A stretch of 64,000 nucleotides of DNA from an uncultured Armatimonadota bacterium. GTDB lineage: Bacteria > Armatimonadota > Armatimonadia > Armatimonadales > Armatimonadaceae. The translations under genes and the position numbers were made by a program. This document shows, in pieces, positions 46,102 through 55,247 of the stretch. The notes beneath the pieces are model-generated. The model did no database searches, was not told the origin of the DNA, and saw nothing but the letters and a program-made list of their open reading frames with translations. Where the stretch lies: assembly GCA_903910385.1 (NCBI GenBank), contig CAIVZM010000055.1, forward strand, positions 20,330-84,329, in the 5' to 3' direction. The number at the start of each line of letters is the position of its first letter. Position 1 is the first letter of the stretch.

Positions 46102-46124
46102 CTCGCCCTCGCAAGCGGGGGAGT
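46102..46124 (+). repeat. Palindrome copy 8, degenerate
   Basis: CTCGCCCTCGCAAGCGGGG then GAGTG; forward orientation, about 60 bp after copy 7, with the AAC side altered. Confidence 0.8.
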
Positions 46125-46208
46125 GAAAGGGGGGCGAGATACGCTCGCAATTTTTTGGGAATAGAGCGGAGACCATTATCATTATAAGGGCGGACTTACC
46201 GCCGCCGT

Positions 46209-46712
46209 CTACCCCGTCGTAAGCGATGCCAACGCGAGAACTGCCTGGCGGCCTCGCTCTGAGAGGGAGTAGCGGTTACGCGTTTCCTGCGTGAGAACAT
46301 CGGCGTGAATGAGTTCGCGCAGGTGGTGATACAGGGAACCGGTTGTCAACCCTGCCTGCTCGCCCAGTTGCGCGGCGGATTGTTCTCCCCCGGTATGCAG
46401 TAAGCGGATCAAGGCGACCTTCTGAGGAGAGGAAAGAGCGTAACCGAGACGAGCCACTTCTGTATCGTTGATTGAGATGTCATCACTTTCGGTGGATATT
46501 TTCGCTTTTGTTGTCGAATTGGAATTTGAGGGCGACTTCACTGCCCGAATATCGTCTACATCCGCCCGGATCATGGCTACCTGTTCTGTCAATTGCCGGA
46601 GAAGTGTCATTACCTCATCCTTTTTTACAGATTCCCGCGAAGCGTCGTCTTTACGCACTTCATCTTTCCGAGAGGAATCATCCCTCTTTTTCTCTTTTCC
46701 CTGACCTGCCAT
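46209..46712 (-). CDS. ArsR-like winged-helix regulator with charged N-terminus
   Basis: 167 residues. The first 85 are very charged, with a lysine/aspartate-rich segment and a probable coiled coil (VMTLLRQLTEQVAMIRADVDDIRAV). The C-terminal half is a winged helix: ALSSPQKVALIRLLHTGGEQSAAQLGEQAGLTTGSLYHHLRELIHADVLTQETRNRYSLSERGRQAVLALA, with the recognition helix GSLYHHLREL. No cysteine metal site is seen. Divergent from the PhoB-like regulator, 150 bp apart. Ligand and targets unknown. Confidence 0.85.
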   Translation of the reverse strand: MAGQGKEKKRDDSSRKDEVRKDDASRESVKKDEVMTLLRQLTEQVAMIRADVDDIRAVKSPSNSNSTTKAKISTESDDISINDTEVARLGYALSSPQKVALIRLLHTGGEQSAAQLGEQAGLTTGSLYHHLRELIHADVLTQETRNRYSLSERGRQAVLALASLTTG

Positions 46713-46862
46713 ACGATACCGACTCCTGATTTATCGTGAGATATTTGTAATATTGTAGGTTTGTTATCGCATTCTGTCAAGGTAGGGTACAATAACGGGA
46801 GCGATCCGGGATACAAATCCATTGTGATACAAAAATCGCTTCCGTGGAGTATACTTCAAGCG

Positions 46863-47579
46863 ATGACAATGACCTCCGCCTTAAATGCGCCTTCCGCAAA
46901 AGTGCTGGTCGTAGATGATGAACCAGCCATTGTCGAGGCTGTCACTTATAATCTTCGTCAACACGGCTACACCGCTCTGAGCGCCGGGGATGCCGACACG
47001 GCGCTACGACTCTGGCGCGAAAAAAAACCTGACCTGATGCTTCTGGATATTATGCTGCCTTCCGGAAGCGGATTCGATATCTGTCGGATAGTGCGCCAGA
47101 ATGATCCGAAGTTGCCTATTCTAATGCTTACGGCGCGGATAGCGGAAGCCGACCGCGTTATGGGTCTGGATCTGGGCGCAGACGATTATCTGGTCAAGCC
47201 TTTCGGAATGCGCGAATTGATGGCGCGTGTCAAGGCATTGCTACGGCGCGGTTCTATCGGAGAGACGGAGAGGGAATTGATAACCGCTCCCTCCCTGAAT
47301 CTGACCATCGATTTGAACAAGCGCGAAGTGCGTCGCGGAGAAACCGACCTGACCTTCCCCCGTAAGGAGTTCGATCTTCTTGCCTTGCTGGCGGCGCATC
47401 CGGGTAGGGTCTTTGATCGCCAGACGCTTCTGGATCGTGTCTGGGGGCAGGACGCCTATGTGGATGATCGCACGGTGGATGTCCATATTCGCTGGATTCG
47501 TGAGAAGATAGAGCCGACTCCGGGAAAGCCACAACACCTGTTGACGGTTCGTGGCGTCGGTTATAAATTTCAAGGTTAG
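46863..47579 (+). CDS. OmpR/PhoB-type response regulator
   Basis: 238 residues. Receiver domain with VLVVDDEP, phosphorylated Asp in LMLLDIMLPSGSG and LVKPFGMREL, then a Trans_reg_C winged helix (RKEFDLLALLAAHPGRVFDRQTLLDRVWGQDAYVDDRTVDVHIRWIREKIEP, TVRGVGYKF). The sensor kinase gene starts 15 bp downstream, so the pair forms a two-component system. The frame is open from 46761, but ATG 46863 begins the family sequence; a TATACT (46850-46855) lies seven bases before it, suggesting a leaderless transcript. Confidence 0.94.
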   Translation: MTMTSALNAPSAKVLVVDDEPAIVEAVTYNLRQHGYTALSAGDADTALRLWREKKPDLMLLDIMLPSGSGFDICRIVRQNDPKLPILMLTARIAEADRVMGLDLGADDYLVKPFGMRELMARVKALLRRGSIGETERELITAPSLNLTIDLNKREVRRGETDLTFPRKEFDLLALLAAHPGRVFDRQTLLDRVWGQDAYVDDRTVDVHIRWIREKIEPTPGKPQHLLTVRGVGYKFQG

Positions 47580-47594
47580 GAATTTTGCTGTGTC

Positions 47595-48830
47595 GTGGCT
47601 GACGATTCGGAAGACAGAAAGAACGATGAGGTTTCTGAAGTTATGATATCTTTCGCACGACGTGAGGAGAGCGAAACTCCACCGCGAAGTGAAGGGGTTG
47701 TGGGGCGTATCTCTCGTGAAGATTCCCGTTCACTGACCGAGACGATAACGCAAAATGTCTCGGATGGCATCCTCATGGTGACCGCTTCCGGGCGCATCAC
47801 TTCCGCCAATCCGCCCGCCTGTCTTATGTTCGCAATCACCTATCCGCCACAGTCCGGAGAAATCGTCGGGCAGACTCTACTGGAAGCGACGCACCTGAAA
47901 GTCCTGTCTGACCTGTGCCAGTCGGCGCGTGAGAGCGCAGATGTCTACGAAGCCGAAGTCCGCCGATTGGGCAGAAACGAGGGACTGATTCGGGCGCGCG
48001 CTGTTCCGCTATTCTCTGATGCCGGAGATGCGACCGGTGATGTCCTGTTGATCCTGACAGATTTATCGGAACTGGATCGGTTACGCACCGTCCGTACCGA
48101 ATTCGTCGCCAACGTCTCCCACGAGTTACGGACGCCGCTCGCCTCCATTCGGGCGACCGCGGAAACCCTGTTGACCGGGGCGCTGGAAGACCCGGAATAC
48201 TCCCACCGTTTCTTGCAGACGATAATGCGTGAGGCGGACCGACTGGTGCGGCTGTCGGAAGACTTACTGGAGTTATCGCGGGCGGAAGCGGGGCAACGGG
48301 AAAGAGGTCGCTTCGATCTGTGCGAACTGACGGCGGAGGTCGTAGCGCGTTTGATGGGACTGGCAGAGCGTCGCAACGTTTCTCTGAAATTTTTTCCACC
48401 CGAAACCATCTCGTTGATGGTGCGGGCTGACCGAAGTCAGATTGATCAGGTAATCTTCAACCTGATCGATAATGCCGTAAAGTACACTCCCACAAACGGA
48501 GATGTGAAGGTTCGTCTCAATCTGAACGATAACGGTCATGCCGTTTTGAGCGTAAAAGATACCGGAATTGGCATTCTGTCACAGGATCTGCCACGTATTT
48601 TTGAGCGTTTCTGGCGCGCCGACCGAGCGAGGAAGTTCCAGAGCGGAGAAGATGGAATCCATACTGGGGGAACCGGACTGGGGCTTTCTATCGTAAAGCG
48701 AATCATTGAAGCGCATGGAGGCACGGTCGCCGCCGCCAGCGAACTCGGTCAGGGATCGCAATTTACGGTGACTTTACCTCTGGCATCGGACGAAGAGAGC
48801 ATTGGCAGTGAAAGATTCGTCACTCCCTGA
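47595..48830 (+). CDS. PhoR-like sensor histidine kinase
   Basis: 411 residues. PAS domain (about 60-160; [24 protein letters not shown]), HisKA with the phospho-acceptor in [24 protein letters not shown], and HATPase_c motifs ([57 protein letters not shown]). Strikingly, there is no membrane segment, unlike most PhoR proteins, so its input is probably cytoplasmic. Start is GTG 47595 or ATG 47643. Downstream of the response regulator. Confidence 0.93.
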   Translation: MADDSEDRKNDEVSEVMISFARREESETPPRSEGVVGRISREDSRSLTETITQNVSDGILMVTASGRITSANPPACLMFAITYPPQSGEIVGQTLLEATHLKVLSDLCQSARESADVYEAEVRRLGRNEGLIRARAVPLFSDAGDATGDVLLILTDLSELDRLRTVRTEFVANVSHELRTPLASIRATAETLLTGALEDPEYSHRFLQTIMREADRLVRLSEDLLELSRAEAGQRERGRFDLCELTAEVVARLMGLAERRNVSLKFFPPETISLMVRADRSQIDQVIFNLIDNAVKYTPTNGDVKVRLNLNDNGHAVLSVKDTGIGILSQDLPRIFERFWRADRARKFQSGEDGIHTGGTGLGLSIVKRIIEAHGGTVAAASELGQGSQFTVTLPLASDEESIGSERFVTP

Positions 48831-48870
48831 ACTTTGCCTTTCCGTTCTGAGCTACTGAGTAGCGTTACGA

Positions 48871-48886
48871 GACATCGCTTGATGTC
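48871..48886. terminator. Small hairpin after the two-component genes
   Basis: GACATC-GCTT-GATGTC, a perfect six-bp stem 40 bp beyond the kinase stop. No U-tract; weak. Confidence 0.3.
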
Positions 48887-49002
48887 ATGCGGCGTTGCGA
48901 AGTATGCGATACAACAGAACGCTCACGGCGTGCAATCGTTACATCGCCTGTCGATAAAACTTTGGGATGATGTATTCGCCGATTTATTTTTAAGGAACGT
49001 CT

Positions 49003-49851
49003 GTGGAACCAATTACCCCCCTGCAAGACCAGTTAGCGAACATCAGTCCCGTCTGGGTCGTTGTTGTTGTCGCCGCTTTTACCATGATCCGCCTTGCCCT
49101 GGCGAAAATTAAGGATGGCTGGGCGCGAACTGTTTCGGAAACCTGTGATACCGTCAATTTCGTTCTGATTCTGGCGTTCCTGATGATTCGTCCCTTTGTC
49201 GTGCAGGCGTTCTATATTCCTTCCGAGAGTATGGAAAGCACCCTTTTGGTACAAGATAGAATTGCGGTCAACAAATTCGTATACCGGTTTTTTGAACCGA
49301 AACGCGGAGATGTTGTCGTATTCGCCGCCCCGCCCCGCGCAACGGGCGGACGCGATCTGGATTTTATCAAGCGTCTGATCGGAGTACCCGGAGATACTAT
49401 CAAGGTGACGGCGGCGGATATGTCTGTCGGAGGCAGGAAGTCTGAATTCAATCTGGAAGCCGACAATCTACACCAGTATCTGCGTAATCGTATGGGCCTC
49501 AAAGAGACGGACGCCGTTAAAATTTATCCAGATTATGTTCTGGTGAATGGGACACAACAGATTCCCAAAGAGAAGATAGCAGAGGCGCTCGGGCAACCTG
49601 GCAAACCGGTACAGTTGACTCCGGGACGGCTATGGCTGAACGGGAAACCGCAGGATGAAACCTACATCCGCGAAGACCCGGATTACGATTACCCCGAAAT
49701 TAAGATCGAACCCGGACAGTTCTTCATGATGGGGGACAATCGAAACCATTCCGCTGACTCTCATGCCTGGGGCACTCTTGAACGAGGCAGGGTAATCGGC
49801 AAGGCGGTCGCCGTTTACTGGCCCTTTAATCGCTTTGGTCTGATTCGTTAG
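49003..49851 (+). CDS. lepB: Signal peptidase I
   Basis: Removes signal peptides of Sec/Tat substrates at the outer face of the membrane. 282 residues with two hydrophobic segments (about 17-36 and 50-70). Catalytic Ser76 in YIPSESMESTLLVQDRI, Lys123 in DFIKRLIGVPGDTI, and the SPase I box GDNRNHSADSHAWG are present. GTG start 49003 has AAGGA seven to eight bases upstream. It ends in a strong terminator. Confidence 0.96.
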   Translation: MEPITPLQDQLANISPVWVVVVVAAFTMIRLALAKIKDGWARTVSETCDTVNFVLILAFLMIRPFVVQAFYIPSESMESTLLVQDRIAVNKFVYRFFEPKRGDVVVFAAPPRATGGRDLDFIKRLIGVPGDTIKVTAADMSVGGRKSEFNLEADNLHQYLRNRMGLKETDAVKIYPDYVLVNGTQQIPKEKIAEALGQPGKPVQLTPGRLWLNGKPQDETYIREDPDYDYPEIKIEPGQFFMMGDNRNHSADSHAWGTLERGRVIGKAVAVYWPFNRFGLIR

Positions 49852-49868
49852 AGCGGCGGTCAAAATCG

Positions 49869-49906
49869 AAAAAAGAGCGGAAGCGCATTGCGCCTCCGCT
49901 CTTTTT
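49869..49906 (+). terminator. Terminator of lepB
   Basis: AGAGCGGA / TCCGCTCT with an internal GCGCATTGCGC stem, flanked by A-run and TTTTT; works in both orientations. Confidence 0.9.
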
Positions 49907-49930
49907 GCATTCTAATCCGCTTAAGGGAAA

Positions 49931-50001
49931 AGCCACCTACAGGAATCGAACCCGTAACTCCATATTACAAGTATGGCATTTTACCATTAAATTAAGGTGG
50001 C
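49931..50001 (-). tRNA. tRNA-Thr (anticodon UGU)
   Basis: On the minus strand the acceptor GCCACCT pairs with AGGTGGC, the anticodon arm is CCATA-CTTGTAA-TATGG with anticodon TGT, and the T arm GGGTTCGATTCC is canonical. The D arm is short (ATTT/AAAT stem, AATGGTA loop). The discriminator base is U and CCA is not encoded. Confidence 0.9.
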
Positions 50002-50184
50002 GAATCGCATTTCCTGAGGAAACCGAACGCCGTATTGTAAGATCGGGAACCGGCTTTGTCAAGAGGAATGAGGAGAAGATAAGCGTATTTCCCCGGCAAA
50101 TCAGGTATGATATTGGTGGCGCAAGGTGGCGATCACTGCCTGTATCAGCGGAAATAGTGGTCAACGAGAGGGGAGTTTCTTCTT

Positions 50185-50946
50185 ATGTCTACTTATGAGA
50201 CAGGTCCTGGCGGGTCTAACAGTCCCGTTCCTTCCATTGATTTCGACAATATCACTAAGGCGTGGAACCTGACACGCGAAAAGCAGGGCATCTGGGCAGG
50301 GGCGCTACTTGTGATGTTTTTGATCCTTCTTGCCATGAATGTGGGTTCTTATCTGGCGGATTTGACTCTGACAGGCAACGCCACCAGCAATCCGAGAGAC
50401 CGCACCGCGGAGCAAGTGACCCTCTCTGCCATCCTGCAGGTCATTTCCAGTATTCTGTACGCTGCGGTCAACGCGTTCTTTATGGGCGGTCTATTCAAGA
50501 TGGCATTCAAGCAACTACGCGGCGAATCTCTTGAAATATCCGACCTCTTTACCGGGCGAGACCTGTTTTTGCCTCTCTGGGGAGCAAGCCTCTTGATAAG
50601 CCTCGGAGTATCATCGGGAATGCTATTCTGTTTTCTTCCTGGGTTATTGCTGAGCGGTCTCTGGATGTTTACTATTCCACTGATTGTGGACAAACGAATG
50701 GGCGTTTTAGAGGCGATGGGCAAGAGCTTCGAGACCTTGCGTCCGCATATGTGGTCGGCTGTGGGATATCAGATCGTCGTCGGATTGATTTCCGCGCTGG
50801 GTGTATTGCTCTGCGGTATCGGAATCATTTTTACTGCGCCTATCACTTATCTGGCGATTGCTATTTTGTACCGCCAGTTCTTCCCGGACTCTGAGGGGTA
50901 CTCCGGCCCGCGATTACAGATGCCATTACCTCCTACCGCACGATAG
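50185..50946 (+). CDS. Polytopic membrane protein
   Basis: 253 residues with about five hydrophobic spans (for example WAGALLVMFLILLAMNVGSYLA, SGMLFCFLPGLLLSGLWMFTIPLIVD, GLISALGVLLCGIGIIFTAPITYLAIAI). The IPLIVDKRMGVLEAMGKSFETLRPHMW stretch with a Y-x-Q-F tail resembles small DUF975-like or glycerophosphodiester-phosphodiesterase-type membrane domains. I cannot assign a function. Good GAGGGGAG ribosome site. Confidence 0.8.
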   Translation: MSTYETGPGGSNSPVPSIDFDNITKAWNLTREKQGIWAGALLVMFLILLAMNVGSYLADLTLTGNATSNPRDRTAEQVTLSAILQVISSILYAAVNAFFMGGLFKMAFKQLRGESLEISDLFTGRDLFLPLWGASLLISLGVSSGMLFCFLPGLLLSGLWMFTIPLIVDKRMGVLEAMGKSFETLRPHMWSAVGYQIVVGLISALGVLLCGIGIIFTAPITYLAIAILYRQFFPDSEGYSGPRLQMPLPPTAR

Positions 50947-50958
50947 AATTTCATCGGC

Positions 50959-51591
50959 GTGATGGACGATGTATTTGCGGAAATTCCGTTCGCGATTCGC
51001 GGAGATAAGGTTGCTTTGAGACGATGGGCGAAGGCGCGTCGAGCGAATCTGGATTCGCCCGCGCTTTCGCGTCGATTGACCGAACGCCTTCAATCGTTAC
51101 CGGAACTGGCGGGGGCGAGAAAATGCGCTCTCTATCTGTCAATGTCCGATGAAATCGCTGTAGAGGAGCTTGTGAATGCTCATGATTCGCCCCTGAGCGT
51201 TCAATGGTATGCGCCTCGTTGCCTGCCGGGGAGGAAACTGGGCTTCTATCGCTATATTCCCGGTAAGACGATTTTGCAAACCAGTGGTTTCGGCGTCCGC
51301 GAACCTGTTCCGGAAGACACCGCTGCGCTGTCTACGGAGGCGTTGGACGCCGTTCTTGTACCTGCGTTGCTCCTGACGCCGATTGGTGTACGGTTGGGCT
51401 ATGGCGGCGGGTATTATGACCGATTTCTGCCGCAATTGCGTCCGGGCTGTGTGACAATCGGTGTGTTACCCTCTGAGCTTGTCGTGGATGAATTGCCGCA
51501 AGATTCCTGGGATATTCCCTTGCAGATCGTTGTAACGGAGCATCTGGTGTACCGTCGGGATAGCGCCGCCGCGTTGCGCCCGATACAATAG
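50959..51591 (+). CDS. 5-formyltetrahydrofolate cyclo-ligase
   Basis: Converts 5-formyl-THF to 5,10-methenyl-THF using ATP. 210 residues, family size. DKVALRRWAKARRANLD at the N-terminus, KCALYLSMSDEIAVEEL, and the catalytic signature VPALLLTPIGVRLGYGGGYYDRFLPQL. GTG 50959 overlaps an ATG at 50962. It is 12 bp after the membrane gene and upstream of the Mrp gene. Confidence 0.94.
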   Translation: MMDDVFAEIPFAIRGDKVALRRWAKARRANLDSPALSRRLTERLQSLPELAGARKCALYLSMSDEIAVEELVNAHDSPLSVQWYAPRCLPGRKLGFYRYIPGKTILQTSGFGVREPVPEDTAALSTEALDAVLVPALLLTPIGVRLGYGGGYYDRFLPQLRPGCVTIGVLPSELVVDELPQDSWDIPLQIVVTEHLVYRRDSAAALRPIQ

Positions 51592-51633
51592 GCGCGTCAA
51601 GATTGTGCATTTCTTCACGGAAAGCGGCGGCAG

Positions 51634-52779
51634 ATGAGCGTTGCGGATTTGAATGAGCGGACGATGAGCGGTAGCGGAGACGAGAATATCGTCACGGAGG
51701 CGCAGGCGCTGAATGCCCTGCGGACAGTCATAGACCCGGACTTTCAGAAAGACCTGGTGTCGCTGAACATGATCCGGGATATCAAAATATGTGAAGGCAA
51801 TGTTGCTTTCACGGTAGAACTGACCACTCCTGCCTGCCCGATGAAGGAGAAGATTGAGTCGGACTGTCGTGCGGCGGTAGAGAGCATTCCCGGCGTTACG
51901 CATGTCAAAATCAATATGACTTCGCGTGTCGTTGCGAAACGTCCCATGGGCGGAAAGGTGATTCCCGGCGTCAAGCATGTTATTGCTGTCGCTTCCGGTA
52001 AAGGTGGGGTCGGGAAGTCGACGGTATCCGCGAATCTGGCGATTGCGCTGGCGCAGGCAGGCGCGAAGGTCGGTCTCATGGATGCTGATGTCTATGGTCC
52101 TACCATCCCCATGCTGTTTGGTCTCGATGAAGAGCAACTGGAACAAACAGCGGTGCGATTGCCCGATGGTAATGTCGTTCAACGGATTGCGCCGCTGGAA
52201 CGATTCGGCGTTGCGACGGTCAGTATGGGCTACTTGCTGGAACCGGGGCAACCGGTAGTCTGGCGCGGCCCGATGCTATCGAAGGTCGTCAACCAGTTCC
52301 TGAACGATGTGGCATGGGGCGAACTGGATTATCTGCTGGTCGATTTGCCGCCCGGCACCGGCGATGTGACTATGTCTCTCTCCGAGGCGATACCACTTTC
52401 CGGCGCGGTCATCGTGACTACGCCTCAGGATGTTGCGGCGAGTATCGCGGTGAAGTCCTTGCGGGCGTTTCAGAAGCTCAATGTGCCTATTCTGGGAATT
52501 GTGGAAAATATGTCCTACTTCACTGCGCCAGACACGGGCAAGAGTTACCATATTTTCGGGCACGGCGGTGGGCAGGCGGCGGCGGAAGAATTGCGCGTTC
52601 CGTTTCTGGGCGGGATTCCGCTGGAAATCGCAACCCGACAGGGAGGGGATAACGGCGAACCGATCCTGATCTCTTATCCGGATTCTCCGCAAGCGAATAT
52701 CTTCCGTGATGTCGCTGGTCTGCTCGCACGACAGATATCGATTCAGTCCCGGCAATTTCGCCCTCTAAATGTCGTCTGA
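51634..52779 (+). CDS. Mrp/NBP35-like P-loop ATPase, Fe-S carrier
   Basis: 381 residues: an N-terminal DUF59/MIP18-like domain (NALRTVIDPDFQKDLVSLNMIRDI, CPMKEKIESDC), Walker A SGKGGVGKSTVSANLAIALA (121-130 region), DADVYGPTIPMLFG, DLPPGTGDVTMSL and TPQDVAASIAV. Mrp proteins bind and transfer Fe-S clusters. The C-terminal CPxC motif that binds the cluster in many family members is replaced by APDT (residues 298-301), in NMSYFTAPDTGKSYHIFG. It may not bind a cluster itself, or uses another site. 42 bp after the cyclo-ligase gene. Confidence 0.93.
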   Translation: MSVADLNERTMSGSGDENIVTEAQALNALRTVIDPDFQKDLVSLNMIRDIKICEGNVAFTVELTTPACPMKEKIESDCRAAVESIPGVTHVKINMTSRVVAKRPMGGKVIPGVKHVIAVASGKGGVGKSTVSANLAIALAQAGAKVGLMDADVYGPTIPMLFGLDEEQLEQTAVRLPDGNVVQRIAPLERFGVATVSMGYLLEPGQPVVWRGPMLSKVVNQFLNDVAWGELDYLLVDLPPGTGDVTMSLSEAIPLSGAVIVTTPQDVAASIAVKSLRAFQKLNVPILGIVENMSYFTAPDTGKSYHIFGHGGGQAAAEELRVPFLGGIPLEIATRQGGDNGEPILISYPDSPQANIFRDVAGLLARQISIQSRQFRPLNVV

Positions 52780-52826
52780 GGAAAACTCAAATCGGCCGAT
52801 TTCAGAGGTGCAGACGCCGGGGCAGA

Positions 52827-53966
52827 TCAGAGTGCGGGAAGAGCGGCGATGGCGCGGTCTATATCTTCCTCGTTGTTGTAGCAATGCGGAGCGAAACGAA
52901 CATTGCCGCATCGGATGGCGCAAATTACTTTTTTCGCTTCGAGAGCGGACAGAACTTCATCGTTCGTCAGGCGGGGATGCCGAAAGGCGATGATGCCCGA
53001 CCGTTGCGCCGGATTGTCCGGGGAGACGACATGATATCCTTTGCGGGTCAGTTGTCGTCGCGCATATCTGGCAAGGGTCAGGACTCTGCCTTCAACAGAA
53101 TCGAAGCCCAGTGATTCCAATAACTCTACCGATTTGAGGAAAGCGGCGGTAGCCAATAAGGAGGGCGTCCCTTCCTCGAACCGCTCCGGCGTCGGCTTCA
53201 ATTCGTCGAAGTGGAGGCGCTCCCAATCGATGGCATTCTCTACGGAGTTCCATCCGATATTGGTGGGGATCATCTCCCTGAATATTTCCGGGCGAACGTA
53301 GAGAAATCCGATTCCACCCGGAGTTAGCAACCATTTATGACACCCGGCGACGGCGATATCGATGGGTAGCGCCGATAAATCCAGACGTAACGCCCCGACC
53401 CCCTGAACGCCGTCCACAACAAAAATGATTCCTCGTTCTCGGCAAAACGCCCCCAGTTTCGGCAGGTTGAGACGTTGCCCCGTTCCCCAGTGGACGAAAG
53501 GAACCGCCATGACGCGGGTACGCTCATCGCACGCTTCGATCAGGTCATCGGAATCGATGATACCGTCCGCTTGCGCCGGAACCAGTTTGGTGGAGACTCC
53601 CCGTTCTCCCTGCGCCATCCAGGGGTAGACATTGGAAGGGTATTCCGTCGCCGGGACAACGATATTATCCCCAATGGAAAACTTCAGCGATTGCGCCGCC
53701 AGCGCTAATCCGTGCGAGGTGTTCCGAACGAAGGCAAGATGGGATGGGTCGCACTGTAGCATTCTTCCCAGCGCCGCTCGGAGCATTGCCTGACGTTTGG
53801 GATGCAATTTAGCATAGACGGAAACAGTTTCAAGTCCCATCAATTCTTCAAGAACGCCCTGCACCGCTTCTGACACCGCAGTGGAAGCGGGTGAGACTCC
53901 TGCATGATTGAGAGGGATGAATCTGCCAACGACCGGAAAGAGCGAGCGGAATTGTTCAAACGTCAC
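52827..53966 (-). CDS. Class V aminotransferase family protein
   Basis: PLP-dependent enzyme of 379 residues, in the cysteine desulfurase/isopenicillin-N-epimerase-like group. FIPLNHAGVSPASTAVSEA, PATEYPSNVYPWMAQGERG, RVMAVPFVHWGTGQRLNL, the cofactor aspartate in FVVDGVQGVGALRLDL, and the Schiff-base lysine in VAGCHKWLLTPGGIGFLYVRPE. The absence of an obvious catalytic-cysteine loop argues against a true cysteine desulfurase. Substrate unknown. Confidence 0.9.
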   Translation of the reverse strand: MTFEQFRSLFPVVGRFIPLNHAGVSPASTAVSEAVQGVLEELMGLETVSVYAKLHPKRQAMLRAALGRMLQCDPSHLAFVRNTSHGLALAAQSLKFSIGDNIVVPATEYPSNVYPWMAQGERGVSTKLVPAQADGIIDSDDLIEACDERTRVMAVPFVHWGTGQRLNLPKLGAFCRERGIIFVVDGVQGVGALRLDLSALPIDIAVAGCHKWLLTPGGIGFLYVRPEIFREMIPTNIGWNSVENAIDWERLHFDELKPTPERFEEGTPSLLATAAFLKSVELLESLGFDSVEGRVLTLARYARRQLTRKGYHVVSPDNPAQRSGIIAFRHPRLTNDEVLSALEAKKVICAIRCGNVRFAPHCYNNEEDIDRAIAALPAL

Positions 53967-53994
53967 AACGGTATCCTACCTTGAAATTTCTTTG

Positions 53995-55203
53995 CTAAGG
54001 CTTCTTTTGCGCTACCGACACCGCAGTCGACACCGCCGATTGCTCTGAGGGTGCAGGATTCGTCGTCACGCAACGGAAGCCAAGATGCGCCAGACTGGTG
54101 TCCGGTGAGGTTTTCATCCGCGCCGCTACGCGGTAACTGGCGCAGTACGCCTCGTTACAGAGGAAAGAACCGCCCCTTGTTACCCGTTTTGGGGTTCCCG
54201 GTTCGTCGGAGTCATACGAGGTAGTCGGACCAACCGGATTAACCGCGATCTTGCCGATCCGGGCGCGTTGGTGATAAATATCAGCGCGGTACCAGTCTGC
54301 GCACCACTGCCATACATTACCTGCCATATCGTATAATCCGTAGCCGTTCGGCAGGTAAGACTTCACCGGAGAAGTCGCTATATACCCATCAGCAGCGGTA
54401 TTATCATCAGGAAATCTTCCCTGCCAGTAGTTACAGCGTTTGGGTGAAATCGGCGCATCTCCCCAGAAATATTTTTTGCCTTTTAAACCGCCCCGCGCCG
54501 CGAATTCCCATTCCGCTTCGGTTGGGAGGCGTTTCCCCGCCCATTTTGCATACGCTTGCGCATCTTCATAAGAGACTTGAGTGACGGGATGGTTTTCCCT
54601 TCCCTTCAGATCACTGCCATCTCCCTCCGGGTGACGCCAGTTTGCGCCGGGGACGAACTGCCACCAGGCGACGACATTATCCAGAGACACGGCATGATCC
54701 GGCGGGGTAAAGACCATCGACCCGGGAACTAACTCGGAATCTTGTGGCTTCGGGGTGTCTTTGGGTAATCCCAGTTTCAAGACTTCCCAGTCCGGCTTGC
54801 GCTCAGCGGTGGTGATATAGCCGGTAGCATCGACGAAGCGGGCGAATTCCACGTTGGTCACGGGAGCGATATCCATGTAAAAGCCGCTCAACCGAACGCG
54901 ATGCTTCGGTCGTTCATCCGCTCTGCCTTCCGCATCCTCCGCGCCCATAACAAATTCACCACCGGGAATCCAGACCATTCCAGCAGGCGACCGGTGTTCG
55001 ATTTTTGCAGAATTACTGGCGAGGGATGCGCCGGAAGCGGGGAGGGAAGATCGGGTTCCGGAGAAGCGTGAAGGAATCTTACAGCAGTCGAGAGTTTTCT
55101 CCGGTTTGGACGCCGGTGGCGTTATCAGGAGAGAAAGAGCCAGAATCGCAACAGGGATCACAAAGATGATTATACCTCCGAATCGCAAAAGGTTTCCGTG
55201 CAA
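53995..55203 (-). CDS. Formylglycine-generating enzyme (sulfatase-modifying factor)
   Basis: 402 residues with an N-terminal membrane anchor (GGIIIFVIPVAILALSLLITPP), then a complete FGE domain: GMVWIPGGEFVMGAEDAEGRADERPKHRVRLSGFYMDIAPVTNVEFARFV, PVTQVSYEDAQAYAKWAGKRLPTEAEWEFAARGG, GLYDMAGNVWQWCADWY. The copper/redox cysteine pair is present in TRGGSFLCNEAYCASYRVAAR (C349 and C354), so this should be a genuine sulfatase activator, unlike the SUMF1 protein at 44.3 kb. No sulfatase gene is in the window. Confidence 0.93.
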   Translation of the reverse strand: MHGNLLRFGGIIIFVIPVAILALSLLITPPASKPEKTLDCCKIPSRFSGTRSSLPASGASLASNSAKIEHRSPAGMVWIPGGEFVMGAEDAEGRADERPKHRVRLSGFYMDIAPVTNVEFARFVDATGYITTAERKPDWEVLKLGLPKDTPKPQDSELVPGSMVFTPPDHAVSLDNVVAWWQFVPGANWRHPEGDGSDLKGRENHPVTQVSYEDAQAYAKWAGKRLPTEAEWEFAARGGLKGKKYFWGDAPISPKRCNYWQGRFPDDNTAADGYIATSPVKSYLPNGYGLYDMAGNVWQWCADWYRADIYHQRARIGKIAVNPVGPTTSYDSDEPGTPKRVTRGGSFLCNEAYCASYRVAARMKTSPDTSLAHLGFRCVTTNPAPSEQSAVSTAVSVAQKKP

Positions 55204-55247
55204 TAATTGATCCCTTTGCGTCTCTGTTTCCGCCTATACTTGCGGAG

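Noticed and set aside
45301..46124. A CRISPR array
   Set aside because: Repeats are perfect hairpins in mixed orientation, with variable ends, too GC-rich and with unrelated inserts including a gene; no cas genes.
44069..46200. A complete DGR (reverse transcriptase, Avd, template repeat)
   Set aside because: I looked for a reverse transcriptase and a second copy of the variable region in this window and found none, so only the target can be proposed.
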